Source: Deltaproteobacteria bacterium
Lineage (GTDB): Bacteria; Desulfobacterota; Binatia; Binatales; Binataceae
Reading direction: 5' to 3'
Length of the DNA stretch: 12,939 nt
NCBI GenBank assembly: GCA_021786815.1
Contig: JAJYMR010000199.1
Location: forward strand, 1-12,939
Numbering within the stretch: position 1 is the stretch's first letter; each line of letters opens with the position of its first letter. The translations under genes and the position numbers were made by a program. Under the pieces are notes generated by a model. It was not told the DNA's origin. It did not search any database and saw only the letters and a program-made list of their open reading frames with translations. Positions 5,996 to 12,662 of this stretch are shown piece after piece.

Positions 5996-8212
5996 TTAGC
6001 GTACGCTTCTCAATTGGCGAACTTCGCGCGGACGTGCGCCGTCCGCCGGCATCACCAGGCCTTCGCGTTCCATCTGCTCGACCATCCGCGCCGCCCGATT
6101 GTACCCGACCCTGAGCCGCCGCTGGATCATCGAGATCGAAGCCTGGCCGGTCTCCGTCACTATCCTCACCGCCTCGTCGTACATCTCGTCCTTTTCGTCG
6201 GCACCTTCGCCACCCTCCTCGGACGCGGGCCGCGTCTCGAGGATTTCCATCTGGTACTCGGGCGCACCCTGCGCGCGCAGGAATTCGACGACCTTGCGGA
6301 TCTCCTGCTCCGAGACAAATGGGCCGTGCAGGCGCTGGAGTTTCGCGGTCCCGGGCGGCATGAACAGCATGTCGCCCGCTCCGAGCAGCCGCTCGGAGCC
6401 GATCGAGTCCAGGATGGTGCGCGAATCGACGCGCGAAGTCACCTGGAAGGAAATCCTCGCGGGCAGATTGGCCTTGATAAGGCCGGTGATAACGTCCACC
6501 GAGGGACGCTGAGTGGCAAGGATGAGATGGATTCCGGCAGCGCGCGCCTTCTGCGCAAGGCGCGTGATATCGCGTTCGACGGTTTTGCCCTCGCTCAGCA
6601 GCAGGTCGGCAAGCTCGTCGATTATGATGACGATTTTGGGCAGCTTGCGATGCTCGATTTTCGCGGGAGCATCAGCTGTTTCGGGTGCGCCCTCGCCAAT
6701 CTGGTTCGCGGGCTTGAGTTCGACGATTGGCGCCTTGGATGAAAGCAGGCGGTTGTAGCCGTCGATATTGCGCACGCCCAGGTCGCGCATCTTGAAGTAC
6801 CGGCTCTCCATCTCCTGCGTCGCCCAAAGCAGAGCCGAAGCCGCCTTGGTCGGCTCGACCACGACCGGAACCAGCAGATGCGGGATGTTCTCGTAGACCG
6901 ACAGTTCGAGCATCTTGGGGTCGATCAGGATGAAGCGCGCGTCGTCCGCGGTCGCATTGAACAGGATCGCCGCGATCATCGTGTGCAGCGACACGGACTT
7001 TCCGGTTCCGGTCGCGCCGGCGATCAGCAGATGGGGCATTTTGGCGAGGTCGGCGGCCGTCGGACGGCCCGCGATATCCTTGCCGAGCGCAACTGTAAGC
7101 TGGCTCTGATTGGAGGCGAATTCCTCCGACTCGAGAATCTCGCGGAGATAGACGCGCTCGCGCTTGCGATTGGGAACCTCGATCCCGACCACAGCCTCGC
7201 CCGGCACCGGCGCCTGGATTCGCACCGCCGCCGCCCGAAGCGCCATCGAAAGGTCGTCGGCCAGGTTCACGATCTGGCTCACCTTTACGCCCGAGCCCGG
7301 CTCGAACTTGTACATCGTGACGACGGGACCCGGCTGCACCTCGACGACGTGCCCTTCCACCCCGAAGTCGGCAAGCTTCTGCTCGAGCACCCGCGCGCTG
7401 CGCTCGAGAGCGGCCTCGTCGATTTGCGCGTGCTCGGCGGGCGGCGCGTCGAGCAGCGTAAGCGGCGGAAGTTTGTAGGCTCCTTTGCTACGCGCGCCGG
7501 AATCGGCCGAGGCTTTGCGTTCGCGCGCCGGCGCTTCACGTGCCTCGATTCGCCGGACCTTGAGGCCGACCTTGCGTGCGCCCGAAGCCGCAGGCGTATC
7601 CGCGGCAGGTGCCGCGTCATCCTGCTGCCCTGATACAACGCTGTCCTCAGGATTCGCGTCATCGCGCCTGACCTTGAGGCCGCGCGCCGCAACGCTTGCC
7701 AGGTCGGTTGGCGCACGCCTGAAGGCGAGTGCAAGCCCGCAGATCATCGTGAAGCCGACTGCGAGATAGCCGCCGCCCACGTTGAGCCACGCTATCAGCG
7801 CGCCAGCCGCGGCCGAGCCGACCGCGCCGGCCATCGACGGGTCGCCTTCGCTCCATAGCCCGAGCCCGGTCCCAAGCGCGACCATCACGAGTCCGCCGCC
7901 CAGGCATTCCCGCACGAGCGTCTTCCAGTCGGGCGCACTCCAGATACGTGCCGCAAGCACGCAAACGAGCACGATGAACACGTACGATTCGTAGCCGAAC
8001 GCCGAGGCCATCGCGCCAGCAATCCAGCTTCCCACCGGGCCGCCGTAGTTAGGACGGTGCCCGAGATGAAACGAAGCAAGGCTGACTGCGGCGTACGCCG
8101 CCAGCACGAACAATGCGAGCGCGCAAAGCTCGGTCGCAATCCGGCTTGCGCCTTCGACCGGCTCCGATTCCACGGCGACCGGTGGCGCGGGTGGCTCGCT
8201 TGGGACTTTCAA
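5996..8212 (-). CDS. ftsK: DNA translocase FtsK/SpoIIIE
   Basis: A 738-residue septum-located DNA pump that clears chromosome ends from the closing septum and, in studied species, activates XerCD recombination at dif. Four hydrophobic segments (about 26-48, 75-92, 103-120, 130-165) form the membrane domain. A 90-residue charged, Ala/Pro-rich linker follows, in which the hexapeptide GLKVRR occurs twice (179-184 and 216-221). The motor has an alpha part (about 260-360), Walker A GATGTGKS (399-406), Walker B IVIIIDE (527-533) and 'LATQRPSVDVITG'. A winged-helix gamma domain that reads polar DNA signals closes the protein (about 675-735). The start is TTG 8212, with no good ribosome-binding site of its own; it is 17 nt after the RNase J stop, whose last codons contain GGAGG. 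Coupled translation with RNase J is likely. The linker is far shorter than in E. coli FtsK, closer to SpoIIIE. Confidence 0.95.
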   Translation of the reverse strand: MKVPSEPPAPPVAVESEPVEGASRIATELCALALFVLAAYAAVSLASFHLGHRPNYGGPVGSWIAGAMASAFGYESYVFIVLVCVLAARIWSAPDWKTLVRECLGGGLVMVALGTGLGLWSEGDPSMAGAVGSAAAGALIAWLNVGGGYLAVGFTMICGLALAFRRAPTDLASVAARGLKVRRDDANPEDSVVSGQQDDAAPAADTPAASGARKVGLKVRRIEAREAPARERKASADSGARSKGAYKLPPLTLLDAPPAEHAQIDEAALERSARVLEQKLADFGVEGHVVEVQPGPVVTMYKFEPGSGVKVSQIVNLADDLSMALRAAAVRIQAPVPGEAVVGIEVPNRKRERVYLREILESEEFASNQSQLTVALGKDIAGRPTAADLAKMPHLLIAGATGTGKSVSLHTMIAAILFNATADDARFILIDPKMLELSVYENIPHLLVPVVVEPTKAASALLWATQEMESRYFKMRDLGVRNIDGYNRLLSSKAPIVELKPANQIGEGAPETADAPAKIEHRKLPKIVIIIDELADLLLSEGKTVERDITRLAQKARAAGIHLILATQRPSVDVITGLIKANLPARISFQVTSRVDSRTILDSIGSERLLGAGDMLFMPPGTAKLQRLHGPFVSEQEIRKVVEFLRAQGAPEYQMEILETRPASEEGGEGADEKDEMYDEAVRIVTETGQASISMIQRRLRVGYNRAARMVEQMEREGLVMPADGARPREVRQLRSVR

Positions 8213-8229
8213 TTGGCGTGCGATGGCGG

Positions 8230-9903
8230 TTACGGGACCTCCATTATATGGGGAATGACAAACGGCCGTTTGCCGACCGCATCGATGAAATAGCGGCGAA
8301 GCGTGCGCACGACCTCGTCTCTGAGCCGCGTGTCGGCAGCGCGAAGCGGCGTCTCCATCGCGGCAAGCCGCGCCCTCAGTTCCTCGCGCGCGGCACGCAT
8401 ATGGGCCGAAGTGCCGTCACCGCTGACCAGGCCGCGCGAAACCAGGTCGGGACCCGCGACGATCATTCCCGTGCTCGTCGAGACCGCGAGCACCGCTATC
8501 ACGGTTCCGTCGTGCGCAAGCGTCCTGCGCTCGTCGAGCAGCGCCGCGTCCTCGAGTTCGCCGCCCTCGAACAGGATCCGGCCCGCCATCGCGGGACGGC
8601 TCCGATACGCCTCCGACGCGGTTATCGTCAGCGAATCGCCGTCTTCGAGCAGGAAGCAATCGCGCTCTGGAATGCCGGCTTCCACGGCGAGCGCGACATG
8701 GCGGCTCAGATGACGATACTCGCCGTGAACCGGCACAAAAAACTGCGGGCGCGTGAGCCGAATCATTTCGGCGAGTTCGTCGCGGCTCGCATGACCCGAG
8801 ACGTGCACCGGCGCGACCGCGCCGTAAAAGACCTCGGCGCCGAGCTTGTAGAAATGGTTCACAAGCGTGTTGATCGTCCGCTCGTTGCCCGGGATGAACC
8901 GCGAAGAGAGCACCACGGTGTCGCCCGGCTCGATACGAAGCCGCGGATGCGTATCGGTCGCAAGCCGGGCCAGTGCGGAAAGCGGCTCGCCCTGGCTTCC
9001 GCTGGTCAGGAAGGCCACGCGATGCGGTTCGAGGAACTCGGCTTCCTCCGGCTCCAGAAAAGTACCGGGCGGAAATGCCAACTGGCCGGTTTCGAGCCCG
9101 AGCCGCACGCTCTCGGCCATCCTGCGCCCGAGCGGCACGACCCGCCGGCCCATCTCGCGCGAGACTTCCGCGACCTGGCGAATCCGATGGATATGCGAGG
9201 AAAACGCCGACAGGAAAAAGCGCTTTCGCGTGCGCGTAACGAGCGAGCGGAGAACCGGCCTGAGCGAGCTTTCGGAGCCGGAACGGCCCTCGCGTTCGAC
9301 GTTGGTCGAATCGGAAAGCAAGAGCCGGACGCCCTCTTCGCCGAGAGCCGCGAAACGCGCCGTGTCGAAATGCTGGCCGTCAACCGGCGCCTCGTCGATC
9401 TTGAAATCGCCCGTATGAACGATAGTGCCGGCGGGAGTTCGTATCGCGAGCGCGAGCGAATCCGGCGTCGAATGGGTTACGCGAATCGCCTCGACCTCGA
9501 ACGGCCCTGCCTGGAAGCGCCCAGCGGGCGCAAGCGGGCGCAAATCGGCCGACTCGCCGAGGCCGGCGTCCTCAAGACGCCGGCGCGCGAACGCAAGCGT
9601 CAGGCCGGTGCCGTAAACCGGAATCGGGAAACGACGCAAAAGATGAGGCAGCGCGCCGATATGGTCCTCATGCGCGTGGGTCAGGACGACAGCTTCGAGG
9701 GTGAGCTTGCTTTCCAAGAGCCAGGAGAGTTCGGGAATATAAACACCGCTTCCAAGCAGGCGATCCTCCGGGAACATCACGCCGCAATCCACCACCAGCC
9801 CGCGCCCCGCGCACTCCAGCACCATCAGGTTGAGCCCAATTTCGCCCAACCCTCCGAGCGCGACGATCCTGACGGACGTGGATGCGGTATTTCCTGCCCC
9901 CAT
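8230..9903 (-). CDS. rnj: Ribonuclease J
   Basis: A 557-residue metallo-beta-lactamase/beta-CASP nuclease with 5'-to-3' exonuclease and endonuclease activity in RNA processing and decay. It opens with 'VRIVALGGLGEIGLN'. The zinc-binding motif THAHEDH gives H76, H78, D80 and H81; H144 ('VTHST') and D166 ('HTGDFK') complete the metal site. The beta-CASP part includes 'LLSDSTNVEREGRSGSE' and 'SAFSSHIHRIRQ', then 'LTSGSQGEP', 'FVPVHGEYRH', and a C-terminal 'SRGLVSGD' domain. The length equals typical RNase J. ATG 9903 fits the family start, with GGAGGCAGG 10-18 nt upstream. An in-frame ATG at 9933 would add 10 residues, but it falls at the expected transcription start of the TATAAT promoter. It is divergent from ssb and is the first gene of the - strand block. 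The coexistence of RNase J with FtsK and LolA recalls deltaproteobacterial gene order. Confidence 0.95.
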   Translation of the reverse strand: MGAGNTASTSVRIVALGGLGEIGLNLMVLECAGRGLVVDCGVMFPEDRLLGSGVYIPELSWLLESKLTLEAVVLTHAHEDHIGALPHLLRRFPIPVYGTGLTLAFARRRLEDAGLGESADLRPLAPAGRFQAGPFEVEAIRVTHSTPDSLALAIRTPAGTIVHTGDFKIDEAPVDGQHFDTARFAALGEEGVRLLLSDSTNVEREGRSGSESSLRPVLRSLVTRTRKRFFLSAFSSHIHRIRQVAEVSREMGRRVVPLGRRMAESVRLGLETGQLAFPPGTFLEPEEAEFLEPHRVAFLTSGSQGEPLSALARLATDTHPRLRIEPGDTVVLSSRFIPGNERTINTLVNHFYKLGAEVFYGAVAPVHVSGHASRDELAEMIRLTRPQFFVPVHGEYRHLSRHVALAVEAGIPERDCFLLEDGDSLTITASEAYRSRPAMAGRILFEGGELEDAALLDERRTLAHDGTVIAVLAVSTSTGMIVAGPDLVSRGLVSGDGTSAHMRAAREELRARLAAMETPLRAADTRLRDEVVRTLRRYFIDAVGKRPFVIPHIMEVP

Positions 9904-9937
9904 CGCCTGACAACCTGCCTCCGCAAACCGCATTTGG

Positions 9938-9943
9938 ATTATA
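9938..9943 (-). promoter_or_regulatory. Consensus -10 box for RNase J
   Basis: A perfect TATAAT on the - strand lies 35 nt upstream of ATG 9903. The matching -35 region is poor (TTTCGT at a 17-nt spacing). Transcription would begin about 9931-9932 and give a leader of roughly 30 nt that includes the GGAGGCAGG ribosome-binding site. It lies in the 191-bp gap shared with the divergent ssb gene. Confidence 0.45.
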
Positions 9944-10094
9944 TCGGCTGCCCCGCACCCACGAAAGGCGACCTTGCGCGGTCCGCAACCCGCTCCAAAT
10001 CCTGACAACCGCTGGCTGCGCATGGGTTTTCCACAGGCCGCTTGCTTGCGTTGGTGCCCGGCGGGGGATAGCTTCGCTCAAAAGGTGGCGAACG

Positions 10095-10526
10095 ATGTCC
10101 GTAAATAAAGTGATATTGGTCGGTAATCTGGGCCGGGACCCCGAGATTCGCTATCTGCCGTCCGGCCAGACAGTCGCGTCGTTCTCCGTCGCCACAACCG
10201 AGCGCTTCAAGGGACGCGACGGCCAGATGAAGGACCAGACCGAATGGCATAACGTGGTCGTCTACGGCAAACAGGCCGAACTCTGCGGCCAGTACCTCAA
10301 GAAGGGCCGCCAGGTGTACGTCGAGGGGCGGCTGACGACCCGTCAATGGGAAGCGAAGGACGGAAGCGGCAAGCGCTCGCGCACCGAGATTGTCGCGCTG
10401 CGCGTGCAGTTCCTCGGCGGCCGGGCCGGAGCCGCGACTGAGGAAGCGCCGGAATTCGGCGGCGGGATGGCCGCAGGCACGGGCGAAGAACCCGCCCCGA
10501 TGGACGACGAAGACATCCCCTTCTAG
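10095..10526 (+). CDS. ssb: Single-stranded DNA-binding protein
   Basis: A 143-residue SSB that coats single-stranded DNA in replication, repair and recombination. The OB-fold domain spans residues 1 to about 108 with the usual blocks 'VNKVILVGNLGRDPEIRYLPSG', 'SVATTERFKGRDGQ', 'TEWHNVVVYGKQAE', and 'YLKKGRQVYVEGRLTTRQW'. A short Gly/Ala/Glu-rich linker follows. The extreme C-terminus MDDEDIPF is the conserved acidic tip that recruits partner enzymes, so the gene is complete. The linker is short compared with E. coli SSB (178 residues), though such lengths are common elsewhere. AAAGGTG 8 nt or so upstream supports ATG 10095. It is transcribed away from RNase J and converges on the DUF309 gene. 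Confidence 0.96.
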   Translation: MSVNKVILVGNLGRDPEIRYLPSGQTVASFSVATTERFKGRDGQMKDQTEWHNVVVYGKQAELCGQYLKKGRQVYVEGRLTTRQWEAKDGSGKRSRTEIVALRVQFLGGRAGAATEEAPEFGGGMAAGTGEEPAPMDDEDIPF

Positions 10527-10602
10527 GCCACGCGGCCCGGGGGGCCTCACACTTCCCGTCGATTCGCCCACCGGTTCATCGAACATCGCACCTAACCCCT
10601 GA

Positions 10603-10624
10603 CCCCTTCCCTGAAAGGAAGGGG
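10603..10624. terminator. Perfect 8-bp hairpin after ssb
   Basis: CCCCTTCC and GGAAGGGG pair perfectly around loop CTGAAA in the 175-bp gap between the convergent ssb and DUF309 genes. No U-tract follows on either strand, so it may end transcripts from both sides with help, or stabilise 3' ends. The remainder of the gap holds no gene I can support. Confidence 0.45.
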
Positions 10625-10701
10625 AACCATAAACGGCGGTCAAGCGGTCGCGCGGCGGGAAAGTCTCGGCAGCCTCGCTCGTTGTCGGCGACGGTGCCGC
10701 G

Positions 10702-11070
10702 TCAGTGACAAATTCGGCGCAGTTTTGGCGGCGCATGGAGGGATTCGGCGCTTTTCGCGTCGAGCGCCTTTGCGAAGAATTGGCGCATCGCGGTGCGAAA
10801 CTCGCCGAGCGCAAGTCCCATGTAGTCGTCAGGAAATCGATCCAGTTTCGCGCGAGCCTTGGCGTATAACGATTCGGCTCCGGTGCGATTACCGCGCTCG
10901 ACGTGCAGGAGCGCCGCCGATGCCTGGATCATCCCCTGCAAAAACAACTTTTCCGCTCCGACGCGGTGCTTCCACACTTCCTCCCACGCCTCGTGGCATT
11001 CGAAGAACCGGCCGGCGTTGAAAAGCTCGACGCCTTCCTCGAACCGCTTTTCGCCTTCGCGCAGGTCCAT
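10702..11070 (-). CDS. DUF309 family protein
   Basis: A 122-residue, all-helical protein of the DUF309 family, whose biochemical role is not established. The family signature is clear: 'GVELFNAGRFFECHEAWEEVW' (about residues 12-32), then 'EKLFLQGMIQASAALLHVERGN' (about 40-61), then a Lys/Arg-rich helix, 'ARAKLDRFPDDYMGL'. The conserved His and Glu residues of the first signature would suit a metal- or ligand-binding cleft, but that is inference. The start is ATG 11070; a TTG at 11079 in frame is an alternative. No ribosome-binding site is visible before either. The first copy of a 37-bp repeat begins 13 nt upstream of the ATG, so the repeat replaces the normal upstream region of this gene. 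It is convergent with ssb. Confidence 0.85.
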   Translation of the reverse strand: MDLREGEKRFEEGVELFNAGRFFECHEAWEEVWKHRVGAEKLFLQGMIQASAALLHVERGNRTGAESLYAKARAKLDRFPDDYMGLALGEFRTAMRQFFAKALDAKSAESLHAPPKLRRICH

Positions 11071-11082
11071 TGCTGGCAAAGC

Positions 11083-11119
11083 TTAGCGCGCCCGCGCTTG
11101 ACGCGGGAAATATCCGGCG
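11083..11119 (+). repeat. 37-bp direct repeat, copy 1 (left of toxin-antitoxin module)
   Basis: Identical over 37 bp to positions 11803-11839, in the same orientation and exactly 720 bp away. The unit runs from TTAGCGCGCCC to ATATCCGGCG and contains a 6-bp hairpin, CCCGCG, CTTGA, CGCGGG. The two copies bracket the mazF-like toxin, its antitoxin and their promoter. This copy lies between the toxin stop and the divergent start of the DUF309 gene. Confidence 0.9.
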
Positions 11120-11146
11120 AACCATCGAGCAGGAGTACCGGCTGAG

Positions 11147-11491
11147 TCAGCCAAGATCGAGCACTTCGCGCAGCGCCGCGGCGACGCGATCCATCGCCGG
11201 TCCGTCGAGCCGCGCAAGCGGCCCCTGGACGAGGCGGCGATTGTCGATCGCGCGCAGTTGGTCGATGAGCAGATCGGAGTCGCGCCTGAGCGACGCCTGG
11301 GCGCCAAGGCGGATGCGCAGGGGTTCCGCGTCGTCGATGAGGTTGGTGCTCAAAGGCACCATCAGAGTCGAGGGATGACCCGCGTCGATAAGCGCCTGCG
11401 CCTGCACGATCAGCACCGGGAGGGTCTTGCCCGGCTCCGTGCCTCGGCGCGGATTAAGATTCGCGAGCCAGACCTCGCCTCGCTCAGGCAT
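11147..11491 (-). CDS. MazF/PemK-type toxin (endoribonuclease fold)
   Basis: A 114-residue member of the MazF/PemK family, sequence-specific mRNA interferases neutralised by a co-encoded antitoxin. The family pattern is clear: 'RGEVWLANLNPRRGTEPGK' (residues 4-22), 'STLMVPLSTNL' (41-51), and 'SDLLIDQLRAIDNRRL' towards the C-terminus. The usual 'KTRPVLV' reads 'KTLPVLI': residue 24 is Leu (codon CTC) where studied MazF enzymes carry an Arg implicated in catalysis. The partner Thr is kept (T49). The toxin may therefore be weakened or inactive. ATG 11491 is chosen because it overlaps the antitoxin stop by 8 nt, the usual coupled arrangement; TTG 11506 is less likely. There is no separate ribosome-binding site. 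Confidence 0.88.
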   Translation of the reverse strand: MPERGEVWLANLNPRRGTEPGKTLPVLIVQAQALIDAGHPSTLMVPLSTNLIDDAEPLRIRLGAQASLRRDSDLLIDQLRAIDNRRLVQGPLARLDGPAMDRVAAALREVLDLG

Positions 11492-11720
11492 CGGGATCGC
11501 GCTCAACGGCGGCGAACTCGGCGTTCACCCGCATGCTTTCGCGCCGGACCTTGCGCGAGGCCCGCGCCATCCGCTCCGCGCGCGCCTTGGCCTCGGCCTC
11601 GCGGTTCATCCGCTCGATAGCACGGCGGATATATTCGGCGCGCGGGATACCCATCGCTTTCGCGCAGCGGTCGCTGCTTTCGAGCAATTCCTCGGGCAGT
11701 TTCAAAGAGATGGATTCCAT
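11484..11720 (-). CDS. Ribbon-helix-helix antitoxin
   Basis: A 78-residue antitoxin of the CopG/Arc-like ribbon-helix-helix type. Residues 3-9 (SISLKLP) form the DNA-binding strand. The two helices follow ('EELLESSDRCAKAMGI', 'RAEYIRRAIERM'). The C-terminal half (about 40-78) is a highly charged helix expected to wrap the MazF-like toxin, whose gene overlaps this stop codon by 8 nt. The antitoxin comes first, as is usual. ATG 11720 lacks a ribosome-binding site, but the promoter just upstream would give a nearly leaderless mRNA, which would explain this. The reading frame stays open for another 750 bases upstream through the hydrolase gene and the repeat, but this is antisense coincidence. 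The protein probably represses its own promoter through the palindrome at 11736-11750. Confidence 0.88.
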   Translation of the reverse strand: MESISLKLPEELLESSDRCAKAMGIPRAEYIRRAIERMNREAEAKARAERMARASRKVRRESMRVNAEFAAVERDPDA

Positions 11721-11733
11721 GGGATTCTTTTTG

Positions 11734-11761
11734 AATATCTCATTGAGATAGCTTGATTCAA
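11734..11761 (-). promoter_or_regulatory. Toxin-antitoxin promoter with palindromic operator
   Basis: On the - strand, TTGAAT (-35, 11761-11756) and GATATT (-10, 11739-11734) are 16 bp apart, each matching consensus at four of six positions. A perfect palindrome TATCTC-ATT-GAGATA (11736-11750) overlaps the -10 and spacer. Short palindromes of this kind are the usual target of ribbon-helix-helix antitoxins. Transcription would start about 7 nt before the antitoxin ATG. The site is a local AT-rich island in GC-rich DNA. Confidence 0.6.
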
Positions 11762-11802
11762 TATGCACCTCCCGTGAGGAAGACAGCGGCGGTCGATTTC
11801 GT

Positions 11803-11839
11803 TTAGCGCGCCCGCGCTTGACGCGGGAAATATCCGGCG
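11803..11839 (+). repeat. 37-bp direct repeat, copy 2 (right of toxin-antitoxin module)
   Basis: Identical to 11083-11119 over 37 bp; the flanking bases differ on both sides. It lies between the toxin-antitoxin promoter and the hydrolase gene, ending 28 nt before its ATG. Its TTGACG with GAGTAT 17 bp downstream could act as a weak promoter for the hydrolase gene, but the -10 match is poor and copy 1 has no such partner. Confidence 0.9.
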
Positions 11840-11867
11840 TGAGTATCGGGCGCGGAGGAATCTGCCA

Positions 11868-12647
11868 ATGGAAAACGGTGCGGCCACCAGGCTCGTCGCG
11901 TTGCCGGGCGCGATGCTCTCGATGAAGGAATCGGACCTGATGCTCGGCGGGCGTGACGTGATGATCGACCTTCCGGTCCCCTCGTTCGTCGTCGAGCATC
12001 CCAAGGGCCTGGTGCTGTTCGACACCGGCGTCAACCCGCAGGTCGCCGAGAATCCCGACCAGTATTGGGGACGCGCCGCGAAGTTTCTGAACGTCCGTTT
12101 CTCGCGCAATCTCACGGTCGACAACCAGCTCCGCGAGCACGGCTATAATCCCGCCGACGTGAAGTGCGTTGTCGTATCGCATCTGCATCTCGACCACGCC
12201 GGCGGTCTCGCTCTCTTTCCCGATGCGAAATTTTTCATCGTGAAGGGCGAACTTGCGCACGCCTACTGGCCCGAGCCGCGGCTTCGCCCCGCGTTCATCC
12301 TCGGCGACATCCTGCCCACGCGCGGCTTCGACTGGCAGGAAGTGACGCAAGACACCGATATTTTCGGCGACGGAAGCCTGCAGATGCTTCGGACCGTCGG
12401 ACACACGCCGGGCGAATGTTCCCTGTTCGTGCGGCTTCGGCATTCGCCGCCGGTGGTGCTGACCGGCGACACGGTACATATCCGCCGCCAGTTGACGACG
12501 CTCGCGCCGATGCCGACCGATTACGACCCGAACGAAGCGGCGGAATCGATAAAACGGCTCAGGCGCATCCAGGATCTCGGCCTTGCGCGGCTATGGGTCA
12601 GCCATGATCCCGAGGACTGGAAGAACTATCCGCACGCGATGGAGTAG
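11868..12647 (+). CDS. Lactonase-like metallo-beta-lactamase-fold hydrolase
   Basis: A 259-residue di-metal hydrolase of the metallo-beta-lactamase fold, closest in layout to N-acyl-homoserine-lactone lactonases of the AiiA/AttM group. All metal ligands are visible: H105, H107, D109 and H110 in SHLHLDH, H179 in GHTPGE, D201 in TGD, and H246 in VSHDPED. The N-terminal 'VVEHPKGLVLFDTGVNP' and 'FFIVKGELAHAYWPE' also fit that group. There is no signal peptide, so it acts in the cytoplasm. Quorum quenching is possible, but this fold hydrolyses many lactones and esters, and no LuxI/LuxR gene is in the window, so the substrate is open. ATG 11868 has GGAGG 9 nt upstream. The 37-bp repeat ends 28 nt before the ATG. 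It converges on the MscS-type gene with a 15-nt gap. Confidence 0.88.
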   Translation: MENGAATRLVALPGAMLSMKESDLMLGGRDVMIDLPVPSFVVEHPKGLVLFDTGVNPQVAENPDQYWGRAAKFLNVRFSRNLTVDNQLREHGYNPADVKCVVVSHLHLDHAGGLALFPDAKFFIVKGELAHAYWPEPRLRPAFILGDILPTRGFDWQEVTQDTDIFGDGSLQMLRTVGHTPGECSLFVRLRHSPPVVLTGDTVHIRRQLTTLAPMPTDYDPNEAAESIKRLRRIQDLGLARLWVSHDPEDWKNYPHAME

Positions 12648-12662
12648 AAGCGGCGGACACGC

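Noticed and set aside
8113..10005. A 630-codon open frame on the + strand opposite RNase J and the start of ftsK
   Set aside because: It is a shadow of high-GC coding on the other strand: rich in Arg, no recognisable domain, while RNase J opposite has every catalytic motif.
10040..10075. TTGCTT followed by GATAGC as an ssb promoter
   Set aside because: The spacing is 19 nt and the -10 match is poor; not strong enough to list.
11801..11839. 37-bp repeat as an integron attC site
   Set aside because: GTTTAGC resembles but does not fit GTTRRRY, there is no matching RYYYAAC end, and no integron integrase is present.
11083..11839. Two-copy repeat as a CRISPR array
   Set aside because: Only two copies, 683 bp apart, with genes between them.
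11484..12479. A 331-codon - strand frame ending with the antitoxin
   Set aside because: Only the last 78 codons look like a real protein; the rest runs antisense to the hydrolase and through the 37-bp repeat.
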